Origin: Owenweeksia sp.
GTDB taxonomy: Bacteria > Bacteroidota > Bacteroidia > Flavobacteriales > Schleiferiaceae
Assembly: GCA_002695025.1 (NCBI GenBank)
Contig: NZNV01000010.1
Location: 248,001 to 312,000 of the forward strand
DNA length: 64,000 nucleotides
Direction of reading: 5' to 3'
The notes under the pieces were generated by a model. That model worked only from the letters and a program-made list of their open reading frames with translations, searched no databases and was not told the DNA's origin. The position numbers and the translations under genes are program-made. Positions 18,557-27,967 of the stretch are shown in pieces (position 1 is the first letter of the stretch; every line of letters starts with the position of its first letter).

Positions 18557-19762
18557 TTAAACCTTTTCCAGCACTACAGCATAGCCCTGCCCCACACCTA
18601 TACACATGGTGCATAATGCGTAACGCTTGTTCTGTTCGTGTAATTCAATGGCCGCGGTTTGTAGAAGGCGTGCACCACTCATTCCTAAGGGATGGCCCAG
18701 AGCTATGGCCCCCCCATTGGGGTTTATCCTGGGATCATCATCTGCCAAACCCATTTTACGGGTACAGGCCAACACCTGTGAGGCAAAGGCTTCATTAAGC
18801 TCAATAATGTCCATTTGGTTTAATGAAAGTCCAGCTTTTTTTAAGGCCTGCTCGCTGGCATACACTGGTCCGATACCCATTATGCGGGGCTCCACACCAG
18901 CTACTCCCATAGATACTATCCTGGCCAAAGGCTTTAGGCTGTTGTTCTTTGCACCCTCTTCAGAAGCAATAAGTAATGCTCCGGCCCCGTCATTCAGCCC
19001 GGAAGCATTACCTGCGGTTACACTTCCATCCTTTTTAAACGCGGGACGTAGTTTGGCCAATATGTCCAGACTGGTTTGGGGTTTTACGAACTCATCCTTG
19101 GCAAAAACGATAGGGTCCTTCTTCCGTTGTGGAATGGTTACCGGGGCAATTTCCCTGGCAAGACGCCCGCTTTCCTGGGCCCGCGCAGCTTTCATCTGGC
19201 TATTATAAGCAAAGGTGTCCTGGTCTTCACGGCTTATCCCAAACTGCTCCACCAGGTTCTCAGCTGTTTCGCCCATTGCGTCCGTACCATATAGTTCAAA
19301 CATCTTAGGGTTAACGAAGCGCCAGCCAAAGCTTGAGTCGTACATTTTAGAATCGGTACCAAAGGCCTTTGAAGGTTTGCTCATCACGTAAGGCCCCCGG
19401 GTCATATTCTCTACTCCCCCGGCTATAAACACATCGCCATCACCGTTTCTCACTGCACGAAAGGCATGGGCGGCAGCATTCATTCCTGAGGCACAAAGGC
19501 GGTTCACCGTTTCTCCAGGAACAGTAAAAGGCAGGCCAGCCAGCAATAAGGCCATACGCGCCACATTCCGGTTATCCTCTCCGGCCTGGTTGGCACAGCC
19601 CATGATCACATCGGCAATGCGTTCCTGATCAAGATCCGGGTGACGGGCCACCAATTCCTGTATCACGTGCGCGGCCAGATCATCTGTACGGACCTCGGCC
19701 AGTGTTCCGCCAAAGTTCCCGATTGGTGTACGAACGCCATCTATTATATATGCTTCTTTCAT
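18557..19762 (-). CDS. paaJ: 3-oxoadipyl-CoA/3-oxo-5,6-dehydrosuberyl-CoA thiolase
   Basis: The 401-residue thiolase has the acylation cysteine in RLCASGMNA (about residue 90), the active-site motif NEAFA, the GGAIALGHPLGMSGAR motif and the second cysteine in CIGVGQG, all at the usual places and length. In the phenylacetate pathway it cleaves the beta-oxidation intermediates to acetyl-CoA and finally succinyl-CoA. The C-terminal NPNGGAIALGHP form is typical of PcaF/PaaJ. Sixty bases separate it from paaI upstream. A general acetyl-CoA acyltransferase is possible, but the neighbours favour PaaJ. Confidence 0.88.
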   Translation of the reverse strand: MKEAYIIDGVRTPIGNFGGTLAEVRTDDLAAHVIQELVARHPDLDQERIADVIMGCANQAGEDNRNVARMALLLAGLPFTVPGETVNRLCASGMNAAAHAFRAVRNGDGDVFIAGGVENMTRGPYVMSKPSKAFGTDSKMYDSSFGWRFVNPKMFELYGTDAMGETAENLVEQFGISREDQDTFAYNSQMKAARAQESGRLAREIAPVTIPQRKKDPIVFAKDEFVKPQTSLDILAKLRPAFKKDGSVTAGNASGLNDGAGALLIASEEGAKNNSLKPLARIVSMGVAGVEPRIMGIGPVYASEQALKKAGLSLNQMDIIELNEAFASQVLACTRKMGLADDDPRINPNGGAIALGHPLGMSGARLLQTAAIELHEQNKRYALCTMCIGVGQGYAVVLEKV

Positions 19763-19822
19763 GAAATATTTTAATTGTGTTAAGCCAGGCTTCTACTCCA
19801 CTCCGCCTGACCGGAAATTTTA

Positions 19823-20233
19823 TTACCAAGGTTTTTCCGTACGAAAAACCGTTCCTTTAAACAGTGCCACCACTTCATTATCCTGATTAGTGATACGAAC
19901 TTCATAAATAGCCAAACGCTTACTCTGGTTCAGCTCTTCAGTTTCAGCCGTTAAAATATCTCCGGCCTTTACAGGTCTTGTATGGGAAATAGCCGTTTCT
20001 ATACTCATGGATTGCAACCCATGACTGTTACTGGCAAAAGCCAGGGCACTATCAGCCAGAGAATAGGTAATGCCTCCATGGGCAATGCCAAAGCCGTTGG
20101 TCATTTCCTCACGTACCGTCATCTGTAAACGGGAATACCCGGCTCTTTCCTCCAGGCGCTCAATACCCAGCCAAATGCTGAAGGCATCATTGCTATACAT
20201 CTGGTCTACGATCTCGCGGGCTTGTTTCATCAA
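19823..20233 (-). CDS. paaI: Hotdog-fold phenylacetyl-CoA-pathway thioesterase PaaI
   Basis: The protein has 136 residues with the PaaI signature NGFGIAHGGITYSLADSALA (histidine-glycine-glycine turn followed by the active-site aspartate) and the downstream SMETAISHTRPVKAGD strand. PaaI hydrolyses hydroxylated phenylacetyl-CoA and other stalled thioesters. Its ATG overlaps the stop of the upstream gene by four bases (ATGA), so the two are probably translationally coupled. Length and motif are normal. Confidence 0.85.
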   Translation of the reverse strand: MMKQAREIVDQMYSNDAFSIWLGIERLEERAGYSRLQMTVREEMTNGFGIAHGGITYSLADSALAFASNSHGLQSMSIETAISHTRPVKAGDILTAETEELNQSKRLAIYEVRITNQDNEVVALFKGTVFRTEKPW

Positions 20234-20730
20234 TCGGTTTTCTTTTCCATAGTGGCGGCAGCAGATCTTTCAATAATGGAAATGATGGTATCGAGCACAA
20301 TATTAAAGTTCTGCCGACCGGCTTCATCTTCTTCCGAAAGGTTGGATTTGAATACAGCCCGGTTCTTCAGATCTTCAAATACCAGTGGGCTATCCGAAAC
20401 ATCCCGAACGGCTTCGCTGCTTAGCTCCTCGTGCTCGTCTTTCTTATTATATTGATCTACCTTTTCGTTGATCACCTCTTCCACCATCTGGTGGGGCACC
20501 ATCTGCACCGGGATACCGGCTGCTACAAAGGCATCGATAAGAATCACAGCTGAGTCTACAAGAGCCTCATGCTCACTATCACTGAAATCATCCGCCAGGT
20601 TTGTAATAAAGCCCATAAGCACCGGCTGATCTTCAAGGATCTGCACCACCATTTTTCCTTGCTCCGCGGCAGTCATAGCCTCATAATCAGCTATCGCTTC
20701 CGCCACAAAGTCCTTCTTAGTTTGTGTCAT
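20230..20730 (-). CDS. Uncharacterised helical protein translationally coupled to PaaI
   Basis: I do not recognise this 166-residue acidic protein. It has no signal peptide or membrane segment and appears mostly helical, with a hydrophobic core (VVQILEDQPVLMGFITNLAD, then ILIDAFVAAGIPVQMVPHQM) and a charged middle (about residues 90-140). It begins an apparent two-gene unit with paaI (ATGA overlap). A -33/-7 promoter sits directly before its start codon, so the mRNA may be leaderless. The context suggests a role tied to CoA-thioester rescue, but nothing in the sequence names one. Confidence 0.75.
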   Translation of the reverse strand: MTQTKKDFVAEAIADYEAMTAAEQGKMVVQILEDQPVLMGFITNLADDFSDSEHEALVDSAVILIDAFVAAGIPVQMVPHQMVEEVINEKVDQYNKKDEHEELSSEAVRDVSDSPLVFEDLKNRAVFKSNLSEEDEAGRQNFNIVLDTIISIIERSAAATMEKKTD

Positions 20731-20734
20731 TTTG

Positions 20735-20765
20735 CAAAGGTAGACATTCCCCTGCGGGTGCCCAA
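20735..20765 (-). promoter_or_regulatory. Bacteroidota-type promoter before the paaI-coupled gene
   Basis: On the minus strand TTG (20765-20763) is followed after 20 bases by TACCTTTG (20742-20735), fitting -33 TTTG and -7 TAnnTTTG. The ATG follows after only CAAA, so transcription would start at or next to the start codon. Confidence 0.6.
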
Positions 20766-21506
20766 TCAGGGGTTTATCTCCACATCCTGTCCGTTGCGGA
20801 CCTTGCGCACAAAGAAGTCTTCCAGTTCGCGCAGGGTTTCAGAAGTAGTATGAATATCCTTAACCACTTTACCGTGATCGAGAATAACAATACGTTGGCA
20901 GAATTCAGTAACATGCCCCAGATCATGACTGGAAATAAGCATGGTAATGTCCGTCTCCTCGTCCAGTTTCTTAAGCTGATCGCGCAGCTGATATTGCGTG
21001 GAAGGGTCCAGGTTAGCAAAGGGTTCGTCCAAAACCAGCACATGTGGGTTGCCGATAAGGGCCCCTACAATTCCTACTTTTTTTTGATTCCCCTTGGAAA
21101 GGTCTCGAATGTACTTTTTGCGGTTGCGGATCTCTCCATTGAAGAACTCCTCGTATCCATCCAGGAAAGAGGCTACCTCCCCTTTTTCCATACCATGAAG
21201 CTTACCAATAAAGTTGAAGTACTCATCCGGGGTAAGGTAATCGATCAGGAAACCTTCATCCAGGAAACTCCCGGTGCTGTTCTTCCACTCTTCACTTTTA
21301 TTAACGGCTACCCCGTTTATGATCACCTCACCGCTATCGGGTTCTATAAGATCCAGGATGCAACGGTATAGCGTGGTTTTTCCAGCCCCGTTGTTTCCTA
21401 CTAATCCGAAGGACTGCCCGGCTACAAGATCGAGATCCGGGATATCCAGAACCACTTCTCCGTTGTAACTCTTCCTGAGGTTGTGAATGCTTACAATCCC
21501 TTGCAT
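20766..21506 (-). CDS. ABC transporter ATP-binding protein
   Basis: The 246-residue nucleotide-binding domain has all its motifs: Walker A GNNGAGKTT, a signature LSKGNQKKVGI (glutamine of LSGGQ shifted to N-Q), Walker B HVLVLDEPFANLDP and the switch histidine in SSHDLGHV. It belongs with the permease 75 bases upstream (21582-23054), so the pair forms a simple ABC-2-like exporter of unknown substrate. The stop codon lies inside the promoter region of the next gene. Confidence 0.92.
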   Translation of the reverse strand: MQGIVSIHNLRKSYNGEVVLDIPDLDLVAGQSFGLVGNNGAGKTTLYRCILDLIEPDSGEVIINGVAVNKSEEWKNSTGSFLDEGFLIDYLTPDEYFNFIGKLHGMEKGEVASFLDGYEEFFNGEIRNRKKYIRDLSKGNQKKVGIVGALIGNPHVLVLDEPFANLDPSTQYQLRDQLKKLDEETDITMLISSHDLGHVTEFCQRIVILDHGKVVKDIHTTSETLRELEDFFVRKVRNGQDVEINP

Positions 21507-21581
21507 AATCTTTAACTATTTTGATGTATTTAGAACATTGTTATAATGGCCGCCATTGAACTGTTAGTCGTATAAACCTTA

Positions 21582-23054
21582 TTATCCTTCGCGAAAACCT
21601 TTGGCACTCCGGTATTTTTTCTCCTGGAAATTCTGAATGATGGCGTTGAACCATTGCTTGTAGAAGGCCAGGCTTATGATACCGGCCGCGCCTAAAGCAA
21701 TGAGCCCCCAGTAGGGTTTTCCGAAGGCGTTGAACGCGCCCCATATAAGAATGGGCAAAACCATGAGGGGTAGAATAATCAGGAACTGTACGGCACTGGT
21801 GCCCTGGTAATTGAAAGCCGAACCTTTACTGAGATCAATACGTTTCCGCTGGTAAGTAGAGGAATACAGCAACACAAAAGTGTTTACACCCACATTATAA
21901 AGGAAGCAGGCGGTATTGATGTATACGGCTTTCATCCCAAAATATATATAGCCCAATGATAAGGTATACGTAATCACAGCGCTGCTGGCCAGCAACCAGA
22001 ACTTAGCCCGGAAAAAGGCTTCCATGGGATAGGCCCGCGTGAGGATCCCATCAAAATAGGCGCTCTCCCAACCCAGCATGAACTGGCCATAATTGATCAT
22101 AAAGATGCCCGTCATGAAAATACCCACGAAGATGAATATCATGAAAGAGTCCTGGTATTGTGGTTCTCCGTAAAAGATAAGCCCGTAAGCACTGAACATA
22201 AGGGTAATGAAAAGTATGGTCCTGGTCCGCTTATTCCGGAGGATCAATTTAAGCTCATTACTCATCATGGCGCCTACTGCTCCCCTGGACTCCAGGAAGC
22301 TGAACTCCTGGGTGGATACTGCCTTGGAATGACTTGTCCACTTATCAATATAACTCTGGGCCAGCAGAAAACGATAATTAAGCACATAAACCAAAAGGTC
22401 CAGAATAACTACAACCCCTATAAACCATACGGTACCGAGACCTCCGAAAAGGCCGTAGGATACGGTGGACAGGCTGAACCAATCCAGCGCATCTCCCACA
22501 AACAGGACGGCAACCGCTACTGCAAAACCAATAAAAACACTTTGCTTTAAAGCAATAACACGCTTCAGGTAAATGGCCAGGTAATGATTGAACTTTACCA
22601 ACCCCAGCATACTGATGAACCAGCAGGTGGCTCCGGCCGCTCCCAAATCTGGCAGGGCTCCCCTGAAAACAAAAGGAAGGATAAAGAAAAGCGGGAAAAG
22701 GTTAAAGAAGTTGAACAAGCTACTACTCAGCAAAAAGTGAATAACGGTGCTCTTACGAATGGGTTGAAGGAGGTAATGGCGTACGCTTAAAACGTTGAGG
22801 TCCTGGATGAAAAACCGGATCACCAGATCGGCCAGCAGGTAATACAGCAGAAACTCGGAAAAAACTTTGGTAACCGAATGAGCCTCGGGCTTCAGGTCAC
22901 CGATGATCTCGGGTAGAGCAAAACCCAGGAAAAGGAAGGTGGCACTGAAATACAGAACAAGAAAACCGGCCAGTATTTTAACGCCCCACCCCTGGCTGAA
23001 ATATTTGGAGCGTAGCGCTTTTTGCCATTGCTGCTTAACTAGCAGTGCATACAT
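21582..23054 (-). CDS. DUF5687-type ABC transporter permease
   Basis: This 490-residue integral membrane protein has about 11-12 hydrophobic segments (for example ILAGFLVLYFSATFLFLGFA, and segments near residues 105, 135, 175, 210, 290, 320, 370, 430 and 460). It resembles the Bacteroidota permease family DUF5687, usually encoded beside an ATPase as here. The substrate is unknown. ABC-2 permeases of this layout commonly export lipids, drugs or peptides, but the sequence does not decide between them. Confidence 0.8.
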   Translation of the reverse strand: MYALLVKQQWQKALRSKYFSQGWGVKILAGFLVLYFSATFLFLGFALPEIIGDLKPEAHSVTKVFSEFLLYYLLADLVIRFFIQDLNVLSVRHYLLQPIRKSTVIHFLLSSSLFNFFNLFPLFFILPFVFRGALPDLGAAGATCWFISMLGLVKFNHYLAIYLKRVIALKQSVFIGFAVAVAVLFVGDALDWFSLSTVSYGLFGGLGTVWFIGVVVILDLLVYVLNYRFLLAQSYIDKWTSHSKAVSTQEFSFLESRGAVGAMMSNELKLILRNKRTRTILFITLMFSAYGLIFYGEPQYQDSFMIFIFVGIFMTGIFMINYGQFMLGWESAYFDGILTRAYPMEAFFRAKFWLLASSAVITYTLSLGYIYFGMKAVYINTACFLYNVGVNTFVLLYSSTYQRKRIDLSKGSAFNYQGTSAVQFLIILPLMVLPILIWGAFNAFGKPYWGLIALGAAGIISLAFYKQWFNAIIQNFQEKKYRSAKGFREG

Positions 23055-23132
23055 AGTTATTCGTGTTTTAGTTTGGCTCCCAAAGGAGATTTAAATGTAC
23101 AGTTATTCCCTCTAGAAATAAAAATTTTGGCC

Positions 23133-24170
23133 TTAGGGCCCGGCAAAGTGTTTCAACAACTCGATCAGGATATCATTGAACGATTCCCTGGAACCGTTCA
23201 GGCATACTGCAAAGGAGAGGTCCTTACCCTGGAAAAAGCCCGTCATACTTTCAAAGGCATCAATATTTCCTGCATGTCCGTAACAGGTAGCTGTTCCGAA
23301 AGGGTAGCTGAAGATTCCCAGCCCCATATTTTCCTGTAATGACAGCATGAGATCGAGGCTTTCCTTTGAAAAGAACCGCAGGTTAAAAAGGGCTTCCATA
23401 AATCTGCACAGCTCATTAGGGGTAGACACCAGACCCCCCGCTCCCAAGAGTCCTTGGCAGTCGGCCTGAGAATTCAGTTTCCACCCCTTCTTATAATAAT
23501 AGGAAAAGGCCTCTCCCTTTTCCGGGTTTATGGAATCACCGAGGTAAGTCCTCTTCAATTGAACCCGGTCTGTAATGCGTTTTTTAATAATCGCTGAAAA
23601 GTCTGTGCTGTCCAAGGCCTCCGCTACCAAACTCAGCACTATATAATTGGCATTATTATATGCGGTGCGGGTTCCCGGTTTAAAATCAGGCCTGGACTTG
23701 CTCAAAATGGCTCGTACCTCTTCCCGGGTTTGTGGATCCGCCTCCTGGTATGTTCCGGAACGGTCATTGGCAAAATTATGAATGCCGCTTTGGTGCCGCA
23801 TCACTTGCTCTATAGTAAGCTCCCGGGCAAGAGACCAGTCGGGGAAAAAGCGGGATAGCTTGTCCGACAGTCTCAACTTCTTTTCTTCTGCCATTTGCAG
23901 GATAACCACCGAGGTAAAGATTTTAGAAACGGAGCCTATCCGGTACCGGGTTAGAGAGTCCGCTTGTATGGCCGGCTTGATTGATCCGTAACCAAAGGCT
24001 TTTTGGTAGAGAGGCTCACCTTTTTGGTAAACGCACACACTTCCCATAGCCTTGCCGGTTGAGGAGAGGCGGTTGAAATATGCATCAAGATCCGCTCGTT
24101 GTGCGTTCACATGAACACATATAAGCACCTGAAAAATGATCAAAGCTGTTTTAGAGACGTGAAGTATCAT
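23133..24170 (-). CDS. Secreted serine hydrolase, beta-lactamase/class C family
   Basis: The 345-residue protein begins with an N-terminal signal segment (LIIFQVLICVHVNAQ). It has the SxxK catalytic pair in IGSVSKIFTS (about residue 80) and the YxN motif in AYNNANYIVLS (about residue 170). GHAGNID near residue 295 sits where the KTG-like triad (HxG) is expected. It is probably a periplasmic or surface esterase, D-aminopeptidase or D,D-peptidase-like enzyme rather than a true beta-lactamase. It has no evident link to the paa genes around it. Confidence 0.85.
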   Translation of the reverse strand: MILHVSKTALIIFQVLICVHVNAQRADLDAYFNRLSSTGKAMGSVCVYQKGEPLYQKAFGYGSIKPAIQADSLTRYRIGSVSKIFTSVVILQMAEEKKLRLSDKLSRFFPDWSLARELTIEQVMRHQSGIHNFANDRSGTYQEADPQTREEVRAILSKSRPDFKPGTRTAYNNANYIVLSLVAEALDSTDFSAIIKKRITDRVQLKRTYLGDSINPEKGEAFSYYYKKGWKLNSQADCQGLLGAGGLVSTPNELCRFMEALFNLRFFSKESLDLMLSLQENMGLGIFSYPFGTATCYGHAGNIDAFESMTGFFQGKDLSFAVCLNGSRESFNDILIELLKHFAGP

Positions 24171-24362
24171 GTATGTAACAGGTATAACGATGCCATTAGC
24201 GATTTCTTTTCATCCCAAAAAACAACTCCAAACCCGGCCTTACTCCCGTTGCCTTCTTTATGGAGCTGCCTTCCCAAATAAAAATCCTAACTTACTCAAA
24301 ACCTGAGCATTTCACGAAATTAATCGCTATATTAGCTTAGAACACCAACCCGTAAACATACT

Positions 24363-25754
24363 ATGAAGAAACCTACTACACCCTTAAGCGCCTGTCTGTT
24401 CCTGCTTTTCTGTATTTTTCAATGGTCTGCTACCCAGGCGCAAGGTGAAAACAGCCTTTCATTTGATGGGGTGGATGATTATGTAACTTGTCCAAATGCT
24501 TCTGCACAGATTGCCTCGTCAACAGGCATGAGTCTCAGTTGCTGGGTATATGCTACCAACCCTTCTCCCAGTTACCCTAATTTTGATGGTTTTGCGGGGT
24601 TTCGCAATGAAATTAATTGTGATTTTTACATCCTGCACCTCTCTACCAATACCCTGGAGGGACGTATCCGGAACAGTGCCGGCAACAACTTTGACGTTTC
24701 GGCAACGGGCTTCCAGATCAACACCTGGCAGCATGTTGTGCTTACCTACAATGGCAGCGCTCTCAAGATATACCTTAATGGTAGCTTGTCCGACAACGTT
24801 GCAGCCAGCGGCAGCATTACCAACACTACTGAAACACTGAACCTGGGACGTATACCCTTCTCCAGTGCCGACTTTATGCTGGGTGGCCAGCTGGATGAGG
24901 TGGGTTTGTGGGATAAGGCTCTTTCTGCTGCCGAGGTCAATTGTCTTTATAATTATGGCCTGGAGTCCTCAGACCCCAACCTGAAGCTTTTTTACCAGTG
25001 TAATCAGGGCACTTCCGGGGGCACCAATTCAGGAATTACGACATTAATGGACACTAAGGGCAACATCAATGGCGCCCTCAACGGCTTTGCCCTGAGCGGA
25101 ACTTCTTCCAATTTTGTTTCCGGGGTAAGCCTGCATGGCTCCACAACCGCTTCCATTTGTGCGGGCGATAGCCTGTTTTTTGAAGGACAGTATTACAAAC
25201 AGGCTGGCGTTTACCAACAAGTCATTCCCCTGGGAGGTGGGTGCGATTCCCTGGTTCAGCTAACCTTAGAGGTAGATTCCATTGACGTTGGTATCAGTAA
25301 GTTTAACGCCATCACTTTGCAGTCCGCTTCTGCAACCGGCACCTATACCTGGATTGACTGTATTACGGGAACTGCGGTTCCCGGAGCCACACAGCAAAAG
25401 TTTATTCCCAAGAATACCGGGAGCTATGCCGTAGTGGTAACCAAAGGTAATTGCAGTGATACCTCCGCCTGCCTCTACATCGGATTTGCAGATGTAGAAG
25501 AAAGTGCCTTAGAGTCAGCCCGTATCTACCCTAACCCCAGTAAAGGCTCTTTTACTTTCAGCCAGGGATCAGATATAGGTAAGGGTGTCTTGCACATTTC
25601 AAGCCTTACCGGGGCTTTGCTCGCCAGTAAACCCATTGACGGAGTGCCTGAAACCAATATTGAAGTAAACCTGCCTGCGGGTATTTACCAGCTTACATTC
25701 CAGCGATCGGACGCGGAAAGCCAAAAAACGTGGTTGCTTACTATTGAACCTTAA
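24363..25754 (+). CDS. T9SS-secreted LamG (concanavalin-like) domain protein
   Basis: The 463-residue protein has a signal peptide (to about residue 26, ATQAQ) and a LamG jelly-roll domain at residues about 30-220, with the pattern SLSFDGVDDYV, SCWVYA, WQHVVLTYNG, IYLNG and GQLDEVGLWDKALS. Two short Ig-like segments with cysteines follow (about 255-375), and a T9SS type A sorting domain (IYPNPSKGSFTF to the end). LamG domains bind carbohydrates or other surface ligands. It is the only plus-strand gene inside the paa region and ends convergently, overlapping paaH by four bases. Confidence 0.88.
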   Translation: MKKPTTPLSACLFLLFCIFQWSATQAQGENSLSFDGVDDYVTCPNASAQIASSTGMSLSCWVYATNPSPSYPNFDGFAGFRNEINCDFYILHLSTNTLEGRIRNSAGNNFDVSATGFQINTWQHVVLTYNGSALKIYLNGSLSDNVAASGSITNTTETLNLGRIPFSSADFMLGGQLDEVGLWDKALSAAEVNCLYNYGLESSDPNLKLFYQCNQGTSGGTNSGITTLMDTKGNINGALNGFALSGTSSNFVSGVSLHGSTTASICAGDSLFFEGQYYKQAGVYQQVIPLGGGCDSLVQLTLEVDSIDVGISKFNAITLQSASATGTYTWIDCITGTAVPGATQQKFIPKNTGSYAVVVTKGNCSDTSACLYIGFADVEESALESARIYPNPSKGSFTFSQGSDIGKGVLHISSLTGALLASKPIDGVPETNIEVNLPAGIYQLTFQRSDAESQKTWLLTIEP

Positions 25755-26905
25755 TAAAAGGTCTTCCGGTCCCTGGCCATTTTGCGTAATAAGGGGCTGC
25801 AGCGGTAACGGTCTTCCAGGTACTCCTGATGGAGGCGGTCCATCGTGTCCACACAGTTTTGTATTCCTTTCTCATCGGCCCATTTCAACAAGCCTTTGGG
25901 GTAATTTACCCCTTTGGTCATGGCCAGGTCAATATCCTCGCGGGAAGCAATGTTGAGGTATAAAGCATCCGCAGCTTCGTTGATCAGCATTACCAGGATA
26001 CGCCAGAGAATGTTTTCTCCTAGTTCCCGGTCTTGTACCGCTTCTGGCTGAGAAGCCCCTTCCCGGTAATCATAAAAGCCCCGGCCGCTTTTGCGCCCCA
26101 GCCAGCCTGCTTCCACCAGGCGCTTCTGGGTAAAATTAGGCTTATAGCGGGGGTCATAATAAAAGGCTTCAAATACACTGGACGAAACAGCATAATTCAC
26201 ATCATGTCCGATAAAATCCATCAGGGTAAACGGGCCCATGCGAAAACCACCCAGTTCCGTCATGGCCCAGTCAATCGTAGCTGGGTCTGCAAAGCCTTCT
26301 TCGTACATCCGAACGGCTTCCCCGTAGAACGGGCGAGCCACGCGATTTACAATAAACCCGGGTGTATCTTTGGCCAGTACACTTACTTTGCCCCATGCAT
26401 CAATGATCTCCCGGGCTTTCACCGCTATTTTAGCATCGGTTTGTACGGCCGGGATGATCTCCACTAAAGGCATTAAAGGAGCCGGGTTAAAAAAATGGAT
26501 ACCTATTACGCGCTCGGGCTTTTTCAAGGCTGCACCTATAGAAGCTATAGATAGTGAGGAGGTGTTGGAGGCCAGGATAGCCCCGTCACTGCAAAGCTTT
26601 TCCAGCTGGGCAAATACTTTCTTTTTGATGTCCAGGTTTTCAATGATGGCTTCTATCACCATATCGCTGCCGCTTACCTTTTCCATATCCGTGGTATATG
26701 TAATACGGGCTATTATTTCCTGATCCTCACCCTCGGCCAGTTTTCCCTTTTCTACCAACCGAGCCAGTATTTTCCGGTGACCTTCCTTTGCCTTTGCTAC
26801 GGCTTCTTCAGAAGTGTCTACCAATACGGTTTCGTTATTGTGCTGTGCGGCTATTTGTGCAATGCCGGAACCCATGGAACCGGAGCCTATGATGGATATC
26901 TTCAT
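25751..26905 (-). CDS. paaH: 3-hydroxyadipyl-CoA dehydrogenase PaaH
   Basis: The 384-residue 3-hydroxyacyl-CoA dehydrogenase has an N-terminal Rossmann motif (IGSGSMGSGIAQIAA), the catalytic region SNTSSLSIASI, then IGIHFFNPAPLMPLVEIIP, and a helical C-terminal dimerisation domain with GRKSGRGFYDY. In the paa pathway it oxidises 3-hydroxyadipyl-CoA with NAD+. It is longer than a bare single-domain enzyme (about 285 residues) because a second C-terminal domain begins near residue 285, as in PaaH/PaaC-type enzymes. paaG lies 148 bases upstream. Confidence 0.87.
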   Translation of the reverse strand: MKISIIGSGSMGSGIAQIAAQHNNETVLVDTSEEAVAKAKEGHRKILARLVEKGKLAEGEDQEIIARITYTTDMEKVSGSDMVIEAIIENLDIKKKVFAQLEKLCSDGAILASNTSSLSIASIGAALKKPERVIGIHFFNPAPLMPLVEIIPAVQTDAKIAVKAREIIDAWGKVSVLAKDTPGFIVNRVARPFYGEAVRMYEEGFADPATIDWAMTELGGFRMGPFTLMDFIGHDVNYAVSSSVFEAFYYDPRYKPNFTQKRLVEAGWLGRKSGRGFYDYREGASQPEAVQDRELGENILWRILVMLINEAADALYLNIASREDIDLAMTKGVNYPKGLLKWADEKGIQNCVDTMDRLHQEYLEDRYRCSPLLRKMARDRKTFY

Positions 26906-27053
26906 TTTCTTGCTGTTCTTTGTTTGGGTATATAGGTTAATAGTAACCTCCCTGTTCTATTTACTGAAAGTCTTGTACTGAATTTTCCGCCCATTAATAG
27001 ACCCTGATTTCACTACTCATACCTGTTAAATCAAAAGCTGTTAAGTAGGTTAA

Positions 27054-27833
27054 TTACTCCCCTTTGAACTCCGGTTTACGTTTTTCCAAAAAGGCCTTTA
27101 CACCTTCTTCATAATCGTAGGAGGTTCCGGCCAGGGTTTGAAAGTGATCTTCTTCAGCCAATTGTTTATCCAAAGTGTTTAGTGGGCTACGGTTCAACAG
27201 CTCCTTGGTATAGGCCAGCGCCCTGGTGGGCATCTTACTGAGGGTATGAGCTATTTTCATGCTCTCCTCACCAAAGTTTTCCTCCGTAAACACCTTGTAG
27301 ATCATTCCCATTTTTTCGGCTTCCTCGGCCGATACTTTATCTCCCAGCATCATAAGTGCTGAGGCCTTTTGAAAGCCAATAAGCCTGGGCAAGGTGTAGG
27401 TACCTCCGCTATCGGGGATCAACCCGATCTTGGAAAAGGCCTGAATGAAGGAGGCGGATTGTACCGCTACCACCACATCTGCGGCCAAGGCAATATTGGC
27501 ACCTGCACCTGCGGCTACTCCGTTAACCGCAGCAACCACCGGCTTTGGTAAAGCCCGCAACTGCTTAATGATGGGGTTGTAGTGTTCACTTACTATTTTA
27601 GTGAGTTCCGGCCCTTCCGGATCAATAGCTTCCTGCAGGTCCTGCCCGGCACAAAAGGCTTTCCCGTTGCCGGTAAGGTATACACAGCGAATTTCAGGGT
27701 CATCCTGGGCTCTCTTTAATTCTTCTTGTAACAACAGGGCCATCTCGCGCACAAAGCTGTTATATTTATCGGGGCGGTTAAGGGTAATTTTGAGTACGGA
27801 GCCAATAGGCTCGGAAACTATAAAATGTGACAT
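27054..27833 (-). CDS. paaG: Ring-1,2-epoxyphenylacetyl-CoA isomerase PaaG
   Basis: This 259-residue crotonase-fold protein resembles E. coli PaaG along its length: LNRPDKYNSF, GKAFCAGQDL, YNPIIKQLRALPKPVVAAVN, GVAAGAGANIALAADVV, FSKIGLIPDSGGTYTLPRL and the end YEEGVKAFLEKRKPEFKGE. It isomerises the ring-1,2-epoxide to the oxepin-CoA, and also acts on later unsaturated intermediates. No separate paaF is seen in the window, so the hydratase step must be encoded elsewhere or shared. Confidence 0.9.
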   Translation of the reverse strand: MSHFIVSEPIGSVLKITLNRPDKYNSFVREMALLLQEELKRAQDDPEIRCVYLTGNGKAFCAGQDLQEAIDPEGPELTKIVSEHYNPIIKQLRALPKPVVAAVNGVAAGAGANIALAADVVVAVQSASFIQAFSKIGLIPDSGGTYTLPRLIGFQKASALMMLGDKVSAEEAEKMGMIYKVFTEENFGEESMKIAHTLSKMPTRALAYTKELLNRSPLNTLDKQLAEEDHFQTLAGTSYDYEEGVKAFLEKRKPEFKGE

Positions 27834-27849
27834 GGGAGTGCTTTTGCCT

Positions 27850-27857
27850 CAAAAGTA
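27850..27857 (-). promoter_or_regulatory. Bacteroidota -7 promoter element of paaG
   Basis: TACTTTTG on the minus strand fits TAnnTTTG and lies 16 bases before the paaG ATG at 27833. I see no clear -33 element. Confidence 0.45.
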
Positions 27858-27967
27858 CACAGGATTCAGCGGACAGGGAAAGGGTTGCAGGTTTTCCGGG
27901 TTCAAATTTTAGTGTGGCACGTGTTCGGAGTTATACTGAGCGTCCCTGACTTCTTCCCTACGGGGCA

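Noticed and set aside
23133-24170. True beta-lactamase (antibiotic resistance gene)
   Set aside because: The SxxK and YxN motifs are shared by many esterases and peptidases, and nothing specific to class C beta-lactamases stands out.
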